14,608 nucleotides of DNA, from positions 1 to 14,608 of the forward strand of contig LSSL01004183.1 of assembly GCA_001953115.1 (NCBI GenBank). Direction: 5' to 3'. A program made the translations under genes and the position numbers. Positions 7,561 through 14,608 of the stretch are shown here, piece after piece. A model generated the notes under the pieces. It was given only the letters and a program-made list of their open reading frames with translations. It ran no database searches and was not told the origin of the DNA. Source of the DNA: Smittium mucronatum (Eukaryota; Kickxellomycota; Harpellomycetes; Harpellales; Legeriomycetaceae). How positions within the stretch are numbered: position 1 is the stretch's first letter; each line of letters begins with the position of its first letter.

Positions 7561-8160
7561 TTACAAAATTTCCCTTGAAATCCATGATAATAAAAAAAAC
7601 TATTTTAGTCTAATTTTTTGACGCATTCCATACAAAAGCTCTGTTGGGGTTTTTTAATGTGTTCTTGCTGTCTGAAATCTAAATCTCATCTTTTAATTCT
7701 TTTTTATTCTTTGGATGACCTGTTGTTGATATTTTTTATTAATTTTAATATTAGGCCGGCTCATATGAAAAATAGGGCACATCTCAGCCGATGTAACGGC
7801 ATTTTTTAAGGTTTTTTAGGTATATATTATAAATAGGCATCATTTTATTTTTATCTAGAATTTTATTTTTTTATTTTTTGGTATAGTTTATTCTTTGGCA
7901 CTTGAAGATATTACAAGTTCGCCTCTAAAAATAAATTTTCATAATTTTTGACATTGCATATTTTAGAGGATATTCTGGAGTCTATAATGATGAGGTTTTT
8001 GAAAAATTTTGAAGTCTTCAAAATTTATACAATTATTTATAACATAATCTTCACGCTCTATTCTTTCAATAAATGTTATGTGTTTATCATTTGAAAACTG
8101 AAACTCGAACTTTCCCCTCTCTTCCCTTCTGTAAACAGCTGATAAAGTTGAAATTTTCAT
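7561..8160 (-). pseudogene. Possible decayed gene, unknown function
   Basis: One minus-strand frame runs from an ATG at 8158-8160 through 200 codons with about ten stops. The first 65 codons are uninterrupted (see 7963-8160). Later open pieces include AVTSAEMCPIFHMSRPNIK at about 7740-7800, a QQQVIQRIKK stretch and KTPTELLYGMRQK near 7621-7650, and the DNA here is less AT-rich than its surroundings. TPTELLYG is faintly like the SPxELLYG stretch of retroelement integrases, but nothing else of an integrase is visible, so no family is assigned. A + strand frame at 7618-7809 lies opposite and starts without ATG. The stop density is only modestly below chance. Confidence 0.2.
7963..8160 (-). CDS. 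Small hypothetical ORF, 65 aa, not recognised
   Basis: It starts with ATG at 8158-8160; the nearest upstream in-frame stop is about 54 bases further out. It ends at a TAA at 7963-7965. The protein is charged and hydrophilic (YRREERGKFEF, FIERIEREDYV) with no signal peptide or membrane segment, and has more Glu, Arg and Asp than AT-rich noise usually gives. It has no known domain by eye. CINFED at 8014-8031 recurs at 6880-6897 on the same strand and frame. It may be the first intact piece of the possible decayed gene at 7561-8160, a small real gene, or chance, since frames of this length are expected a few times in this window. Confidence 0.3.
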   Translation of the reverse strand: MKISTLSAVYRREERGKFEFQFSNDKHITFIERIEREDYVINNCINFEDFKIFQKPHHYRLQNIL

Positions 8161-8220
8161 AGATTTATTAAATATATACTTGGAAAGATTTATTTGTATT
8201 TCTAATAAATTTTATATTTA

Positions 8221-9128
8221 TTTTTTTGCATACATATAATGATAAAAGTATTTCATTATAAAAAAAATCCTTTGCATAACTAAATAAATATAAGCATAAA
8301 AAATCACAAGTTCAATTATAAACGACAAAATAGATAATCACTAATTATAATATAAATACCCTCGAGTTCTCTAAGTTTATAGGTAAAATAAATGCAAAAA
8401 TAGAGAAAATTTTAATACCTCGTGAGCTAAAAATTTCAGAAATTTATTTCGAAATTAGATTATCAATTTCTTAATGAAAGATTTTAAACAAAATAACTGC
8501 TAATTTATCGTAATCTAAACCTTAATTTCTAAAAATAAATTATATTTCTATTTTATTGAATAAAATATATAAAAAAATAATTAATTTAGAATAAGTTTTT
8601 AAAGAGGGTATATTTATATTTTGATATAATTTCATATAACCTCAAAGAAATAGATTTAAGAATACACATAAGTGCATTAGTAACTATTAATTTCAAGTAA
8701 TAAAATAAAAATTGAAATAAATTTTACCTTGAGAAATGGTTTAAAAAAATATCTTGAATTTCTTAAAATGATTTTAGAAGTTTTTTTTCATATATTTATT
8801 TAATTTCTCAATTTTATCCCTTAAAAATTATGTTTTTTTAACTACGATAAATCGCTTTAAGGTTCAATACATCAAAATTAAACTTGAGTAAATCCATTTT
8901 TTTCTTATCAATTACAGAAAAATTGAAAAATTAATTAAAGTTCTATTTTTTAATATATCGCGGGTGATATGTGGGGAAATTAAATTTTGTTTTGTTTTTT
9001 TTTAAAAAAAAAATCAGACAACTTAATATAACATATTTTTTATACATTTGAATAGATTTTTCCAAATTTCAAAAAATAAATTAGAACGCAATGTCAAATA
9101 TGTCTTAAGGTATTTTTTTAATATTGAG
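8221..9128. other. AT-rich spacer, no supported gene
   Basis: No open frame, RNA gene or repeat family was recognised. T9 followed by A10 at 8995-9013 makes a simple A/T palindrome. Confidence 0.5.
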
Positions 9129-10009
9129 ATGTACAAAGATGCGAAGCAAATCTAATAGATAAACTTAGAAGTAGCCTCTAAATCCACAAATATATAATAA
9201 TTTACTTGGTATGAGTTAATGGACCTAATTCTTTGGAGAAATATCCCATAAAACAGAGGTTATATGTTTTTTAACAAGGTTTATTATAGAAGAATTTAAT
9301 TAAATATACTCAGTGTGTTAGAGGATCCTTATAAAGACAAAATAAAAAGGTATAGGAAATTTAAATTTGCCCAAATGAACAAATTACTGATTTATCTGAT
9401 GTACCGGAACCATTATTTTAAACATGAAAACCTGGTTAGAGATTATAATATATCTGAACTGTTTGCAATAAACTTAGTAAATTCAACTGTCTAGCTATGC
9501 ATGATCCATCAATAAAACATTAACTTTGTAAAATTAAAAACAGAGTACTGTTATCACATTCGATTTTTATTCGTAATAATATGGATGTAGCTTTGTTTAT
9601 TGGCTGTGTGGTTATTTTTATAAATAGATATTCTGGGATTTTTTTGGATTTCATTCTATTATATTCTGGAAATTAACACAGATTTGTGATAAAAGAATTA
9701 TCTGTTATTCCCGATGAGATATGCAAATTTATTAGCTCTGTAGTAGAGGGTTGCCTCCATGATATATCTGCAAAAAGAAAGATGGGGAGCGCATAAAGGG
9801 ATTTTTTGAAAAAAAAACCCACTATCGATATAAGAATTGAATATAACTCAGGAAATTTTTGTGAATGGGGCATAATGAAAGACTAAGATTATTTATTATT
9901 AATTAAAAATTTTAGAGTTTCGATTTTAAAAAGCAAAGGTTCGCTAATTAAAACAAGATTTTATAGAATAAAAACCCAATTTAACTCAGTATACACATTA
10001 ATAAAAATT
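9129..10009 (+). pseudogene. Possible decayed protein gene, unknown function
   Basis: Two + strand frames in succession look like coding with damage. In the first, starting at an ATG at 9129, several stops precede a 64-codon open piece (9300-9491) rich in charged residues (EDPYKDKIKRYRKFKFAQ, KHENLVRDYNISE). After a frame change, 9524-10009 has only three stops (9674, 9794, 9884) in about 162 codons, with pieces such as MDVALFIGCVVIFINRYSG, KELSVIPDEICKFISSVVEG and KTRFYRIKTQFNSVYTLIK. Roughly 14 stops would be expected at the composition of this window. No family is recognised. The minus-strand 66-codon frame at 9673-9873 is its antisense. It could be an old host gene, an element ORF or chance. 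Confidence 0.3.
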
Positions 10010-10543
10010 TAATTGGTACTAATATAGTGTGATACAGCGAGAGAATAATTTTTAAAAAAGAATTTGGTGTGCTTAAAAGTGTTTTTAAATCAATGAGGGA
10101 TACATATGGATGGTCACTGGATAGTATTGAAAAATTCATAGTCTTTATTTGACAATAAATAATTTACACAAATCTAAATATCCAAAAAGAATGAAAATAT
10201 TTAAATTTTATGTTTCTATAATAATATAATAATTTGAATCTTATATAAAAAAGAGAGATAATTAACAAAAACAAAGCTAAAAAAAAAGAAAAGAAAAAAA
10301 CGAGAAAACCAACTTTAACATACCTTATTGGTAGCAACAGACTATTACGCCTTTTCACGCTAAATAAAAAAAATGTAAGTAAGATTTAAAATTTTTTCCA
10401 ATAGATGCAAAATAATGTATAATAGATTTAAATTTTCCAAATTAAAATTAAAAAAATATAAATCAAATTTAAAAGGGAAGCTAATGACAAATTAATTTGT
10501 GAATAAAAGTTTATCAATACGTTAAAATAACTAAAAGAACCCC
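10010..10543. other. AT-rich spacer left of the transposase remnant
   Basis: No supported gene. A 64-codon minus-strand frame at 10164-10358 starts with GTG and is mostly Phe, Leu, Ile and Lys from A/T runs, so it is not called. No terminal inverted repeat matching the right side of the transposase was found here by eye. Confidence 0.45.
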
Positions 10544-11640
10544 CTAGGCTCCGAAAGTCATTTCCCCGAGCTTTAAAGTTCCGCTATAAAATTCATTTGT
10601 GCGCACAATAAATCTTTTGCACATTTCAGAGGTAATTACATCTATCCAATCATTTAATACAAATAAGATGAGTCTGGTGACCCACTCAACTTGTAAAAAA
10701 TGTCCCTCTGGATCTTTGTCTTCTAGAAACGGCAAAATATTGTACTTTTTTTTTTAAAATTTCAGCCTTTAAAGCACTCGCAGAATTCTCTTTTGGATTG
10801 AGTATGGATGAATAAGGTCTCTCATATAAAATTTTATCACCCTGAAAACTCACTAGCGCATCAGCAATTTTTGTGTGACAAGGTCCATTATCTGAATCAT
10901 TACTATATTAAATTGAAGTATACCTTTACTTATAGTTTCACGAATCAGATCCTTTATCCATTAATTACAATATTCAATTTTGTAACCTTTTCTTTTTAAT
11001 CTGGAATTAATTAGACCAAAATGGGAAACTTTACCAATCATGCGAACATTTGATTCTCTTAATTTAGGCATTTTAAATGTTGCTATTTTTCCTTTTTTGG
11101 ACCTGCCCCTTGTTCTTAAATAAATTTACATTGCTTTCATCAATTTAAATTATTAATTTTCCTTCACAAATAAAAGCTAGGAGTTTTTCGACATATCGTT
11201 TTATTTTTTACTTATTTCCGTTGGAATTGGCCTGAATAGGTTTTTTGTGAATCCCTTTAGTGTTATAAACTTGGTAATTTAATCCTTTGCTATTATTTTG
11301 AAGAGAAACTCGAAGTTCATATTTTAAAAAAAAATTATTGGCCATTTAAGCCAGAGTATAAAAAAAAATTTCTTCTATAAGCCCAACAAAATATTAAAAT
11401 GAATTTTTTCGATTTTTGTGCAATTATATATGTTTCCTCCTCTGGGTCATGGAAATCCAGTTCCTAATTTAACCCAAGAATATAAAGTTGACTCAGAAAC
11501 TTTGTGCTCACCAATAAGATAATAATAATCTTTTACATTTTTTGTCAATTTCAAGACCACCGACCCTATAGAATCTGAATTTTTTTTGTAGTTTACCCTA
11601 ATTTTACCCTTCTTTAATCCTCTTTTTTTAATTATTCGGA
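10544..11640 (-). pseudogene. Degraded Tc1/mariner-IS630 type DDE transposase
   Basis: A whole transposase of about 360 residues can be followed on the minus strand through several frameshifts and stops. The N-terminal part carries a helix-turn-helix-like stretch (KVSESTLYSWVK, about 11465-11520) and then PRGGN, as in Tc1-like linkers. A second helical region (ELRVSLQNNSKGLNYQVYN) and a basic stretch lead to the DDE core. This has IDESNVNLF with the first Asp at 11139-11141, GRSKKGK, IGKVSHFGLI, then SDNGPCH with the second Asp at 10890-10892, and RPYSSILNPKEN with the Glu at 10788-10790. The tail (VITSEMCKRFIVRTNEFYSG) ends at TAG 10544-10546. The order and motifs fit the superfamily closely; the enzyme cuts and pastes its own element. 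It is inactive here, and no terminal inverted repeats or TA duplications were identified. The start is approximate. Confidence 0.85.
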
Positions 11641-13774
11641 TTTATTTTGAGATAAAGTTACTAATATATATTTTGAATTTTTAGTTTAAATTTATATTAT
11701 AAGAAATCAATTTATACGTTTTTGGATTTAGGTTTCATTTAATTAAACTTAAATTTAAAGTATTATTATTCAGAATATCTTGTTATGTAATAATTATTAT
11801 TATTATTGTAAATTCAATAGGTAAGTTGAATATTTTAATTTTTTTTATAAATAAATAATAACAATATAAAAAAAATTCCATTAGGAACAATCATATTTTT
11901 TATAAATTTTTTTCGTTGCAAATAGTTGATAATTTGTTTATATGTAGATTAGTCTGTTTCGTCTGTGAATCTTCAGACTTATTGAATTTCTATAACTATT
12001 ATAAATTTCACTTAATTTATTTATTAATAGTTATGACATCATTGTAGTATAGAATTCTCAAAGGGAAAAAATTTAGAATACTGCTCTTTTTTAAAAAAAC
12101 AATCTTTTATTGGCCAAAATTTTAAATTGGGTTTAAATTTTTATAATTAAAATGTACAAAATTTTAAATCTATTGGATTCTCTGAAATATATTAAAAAAA
12201 TTTATAAATTTATTAGAATTTTTTTTTAAATCTTTATACATCTTTAGAGCTTTAACTTAAAAAGGTGTATCTTCTAAAAAAAAGTGTTGGGAAGAGTATA
12301 AGAATATCAAAGTCCGAATACTAAAATCTATAATTATTTTTTGTAAATTTTAAATCATTTTTAATTATTTTTGCAAACTTTATACTATCTTTAAAACTTA
12401 TTAATCTTTTTATTTTGGAAAATTTTTACAACTAAATTACTTTCAGTTTTAATAAAATTTAAAAATCCAAAAGCACAACTTTTAGAGCTATCCGAATTTA
12501 TTTTTTTTCTTTTTGTTTTATAAAAAGCAAAAAGAAAAAGAAAATGGAATTCATTCAGTACCAGTCTTATCTTTTTTTCTTTTAATGAATTTTTTTATGA
12601 TGATATTAATTCTTTTCAAAAAGTGTAAGTATTTTTTTAATTAAACCAAAATTTAACTTCTTAATAAATAATTTTTACATTTATCTGTAGAGCTAAAAAA
12701 AATTTTCAAAAAAATTTCATCTATTAGTATTTTTTTAAATTATAAGAGAATTTATTTGCTTTGTTTCATGTTTACTTTTATTTATTGCAACTTCTACAAT
12801 GTATTAAAGATATTTATTTTAACGAAATATCCGTATTATGTTTTTATTGAACGTAATATGAAAAAAATTTGGATTTTTTAGCCATAAAAATAATCTAAAA
12901 ACTAGTTTTTGCATTTTTTTTTCTAAAAAAAAGCAATTTATAGAAAACAAGTTTCAATATATCCGGTCGGAAAAATGATAAAAATGTTATTCAATAAAGT
13001 TAATAATCATTTCATCGTTTTTTCTTGTAATATAAAAAGATTATAATTATGAAATATAAAAAATTATTCCTAACCTATTTCCCAATTCTCTTTAAAGGTT
13101 TTAATCAAGATAATATATGCTGTTATTAATTTTTGATTCATATCTTCAAAAAAATATCTATCCGTATACATATTCCAAAGATTGTTTCAGCTCCAGATAT
13201 TATTAAGTATTCTAATATAATATTTATGTTTTATCAGGAGAATATTTAAATTGTTACTTTTTTAATTGTATATTATAGTCTGAAAATCAATACAGAAAAT
13301 AAGGACATAATTTCCTATCTAGTATTTAAATTTTCTGAATATTATAACAGCAATTCACTTGTAAAAATTTCTAAATTTTTTTCGATGAAAGATTTATTTT
13401 TATATGCTTTAAAAATATCAGGTAATTGTATTTTTTTTGATGAGATATAATTTTTATAGATATGTAAAGTATATTTAATTATAAATATGAATAATATAAT
13501 ACAAATTGAAATTGAAAGTTTAAGAACTTTTTTTTAAAAATTTCGCATCCTCATTACAGGAGTATTTAGTGTATTTATTTAAGCAATAAAGGAATATTTA
13601 GAATTTTTTTATAACAATATTATATGTTTGTTTCCTATATTGATAATTATCCAAAAAAAATAAGTTTTAATACATTTTCCAAGCAAAGATCATGTATTTA
13701 AAAGATAGCATCGAAGATTTCGTTTAAAGTCTTTTTATTAAAATATCAATTTAATTAATATATTTTAGTTCTAA
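11641..13774. other. AT-rich spacer, no supported gene
   Basis: Low-complexity AT sequence with many A/T runs. The only structure noted is an imperfect hairpin near 12508-12534 (TCTTTTTG with CAAAAAGA). No tRNA, repeat family or coding frame could be supported. If the transposase has an outer inverted repeat on this side, it is not evident. Confidence 0.5.
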
Positions 13775-13797
13775 AAGGTAATTATATAAATTACCTT
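13775..13797. repeat. Hairpin, 9-bp perfect stem
   Basis: AAGGTAATT pairs exactly with AATTACCTT across a 5-base loop. It is not followed by a T-run on the + strand and has no neighbouring gene, so a terminator role is not supported. Confidence 0.7.
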
Positions 13798-13833
13798 AAG
13801 CTGAAAGGAGTGTACACAATATACTGATTAACC

Positions 13834-13864
13834 TGAGTGAAATTTTACCTAATTATTTCACTCA
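13834..13864. repeat. Hairpin, 10-bp perfect stem
   Basis: TGAGTGAAAT at 13834-13843 pairs exactly with ATTTCACTCA at 13855-13864 across an 11-base loop. It lies 36 bases after the previous hairpin. Confidence 0.75.
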
Positions 13865-13890
13865 ATTATATATTCCTCCTATGTTAATTT

Positions 13891-13986
13891 CACCCGATTT
13901 AAAAATTTTCCTATTCCCAATCAGTCTAATTTATATCTCACCTTATTTAAAAATTTTCAATTTCCCAATTAGTCTTATTTTAAATT
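13891..13986 (+). repeat. Diverged 48-bp tandem duplication
   Basis: 13891-13938 and 13939-13986 align without gaps. They share CACC, ATTTAAAAATTTTC, TTCCCAAT and AGTCT at the same positions, with about 11 mismatches in 48. It is an old two-unit duplication; no function is suggested. Confidence 0.7.
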
Positions 13987-14541
13987 AGAAATAATTAACA
14001 TTTTAAATATCCATATTTAAACATATTAAATAATCTAAAAAATTCACCAATAAAAGTATATTTATAAAACTCATAAATATTCCTAATAATAGATCTAAAA
14101 ACAATTAAACTGCTGAAAATTTAATTGATAACATTAGTTTTTTTTTCAATAAAAAATAAATGACTTGACTGTATTTAATTAAAAGTGGTAATTTTTGTTT
14201 AAAAAAAATGAAAAAATTTTCATGCTAAAGTAAAATAAAAATAAACCGCAAGATCCCCATTCAAACTGAATAATATTTAAGTTAAAATTAATTATTAACT
14301 CATATTATTTAAATTATAGAGAGTTTTTTTTTGTGTTAATTAGAAATAAGAATACATATATTAATCCAATTGATATATATTCCATCAGAATGGCGTAGGT
14401 TGTAAGCAGGTGAAACATTAAATGAACAATCAATCAAGTGTATAAATAAATTAAAAAGTAAAGATTTTGAAAAATTTATTATTGTATAAAAAAATATAAA
14501 AACGATCATAAACATGATTTTTAATATAATAATTTCTGAAT
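13987..14541. other. AT-rich spacer, no supported gene
   Basis: Nothing recognised. A minus-strand frame at 14336-14593 (85 codons) starts with GTG inside the CAACACCA array and is mostly hydrophobic residues from A/T runs, so it is not called a gene. A less AT-rich spot near 14385-14435 has no identifiable feature. Confidence 0.45.
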
Positions 14542-14576
14542 ATAATAAAAAAAACCAAAACCAAAACAAAAAATAA

Positions 14577-14608
14577 CAACACCACAACACCACAACACCA
14601 CAACACCA
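14577..14608 (+). repeat. Four perfect CAACACCA units at the window end
   Basis: The last 32 bases are exactly four copies of CAACACCA. The preceding bases from about 14550 contain only A and C apart from one T (ACCAAAACCAAAAC and similar). The array runs off the end of the window, so its true length is unknown. It could be a microsatellite that broke the assembly or a subtelomeric or interstitial array. Confidence 0.95.

Noticed and set aside
7618..7809. 63-codon plus-strand frame with cysteines (CSCC)
   Set aside because: It has no ATG start. The cysteine spacing does not make a zinc ribbon followed by a transposase core, and the opposite strand has an equally plausible frame.
9673..9873. 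66-codon minus-strand frame with ATG
   Set aside because: It is antisense to the longer stop-poor plus-strand frame. It is not excluded, but is the weaker of the two readings.
10164..10358. 64-codon minus-strand frame with a hydrophobic segment
   Set aside because: It has a GTG start, and its amino-acid content comes from A/T and A/G runs.
10808..10999. 63-codon plus-strand frame with ATG
   Set aside because: It lies antisense to the DDE core of the transposase remnant, which explains the sequence better.
14336..14593. 85-codon minus-strand open frame, the longest in the window
   Set aside because: It starts with GTG inside the CAACACCA array and is mostly Phe, Ile, Leu and Tyr from A/T runs. 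Frames of this length are expected by chance at this composition.
14577..14608. True telomere at the right end
   Set aside because: The G-rich strand should run 5' to 3' toward a chromosome end. Here it is the C-rich strand that does so, and only four units are visible.
1..14608. CRISPR array, prokaryotic operon or phage
   Set aside because: There are no regularly spaced repeats, no closely packed genes, and the recognisable elements are eukaryotic in type.

Overview
The window looks like a gene-poor, strongly AT-rich stretch of a eukaryotic nuclear genome. It has no operons, no Shine-Dalgarno spacing and no intact gene of normal length. What can be recognised is transposon debris: a non-LTR (LINE-type) endonuclease fragment, a retrocopy with a poly(A) tract, tRNA-like pol III sequences, and a wrecked Tc1/mariner-IS630 type transposase. 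This mixture fits the expanded genomes of some microsporidia or another AT-rich parasitic eukaryote. That is an inference; nothing here fixes the organism.

Layout: 1-988 is a broken LINE endonuclease (EEP) domain in three pieces on the + strand. A GC-richer, composite repeat region follows (about 1390-3110). It holds two 255-bp direct repeats that are about 97% identical (1484-1738 and 2413-2667), three tRNA-like sequences, and outer ends with an 8-bp inverted terminal repeat and a 4-bp possible target duplication (1484-3070). From 3100 to 9100 the sequence is almost pure AT-rich spacer. Its one clear structure is a 148-bp minus-strand retrocopy at 4866-5013, with an AATAAA signal, an A9 tail and perfect 15-bp target-site duplications.

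Possible decayed coding sequence lies at 7561-8160 (minus) and 9129-10009 (plus); neither is recognised. A degraded DDE transposase occupies about 10544-11640 on the minus strand, with the D, D and E motifs still readable. The rest (11641-14608) is AT-rich spacer with small hairpins, a diverged 48-bp duplication and, at the very end, four perfect copies of CAACACCA.

The genes do not work together: all are dead or fragmentary. The biological story is retrotransposition by target-primed reverse transcription, tRNA-linked repeats and DNA transposon decay. Open frames of 60-85 codons are expected by chance at this base composition on both strands, so most short ORFs are not reported as genes.
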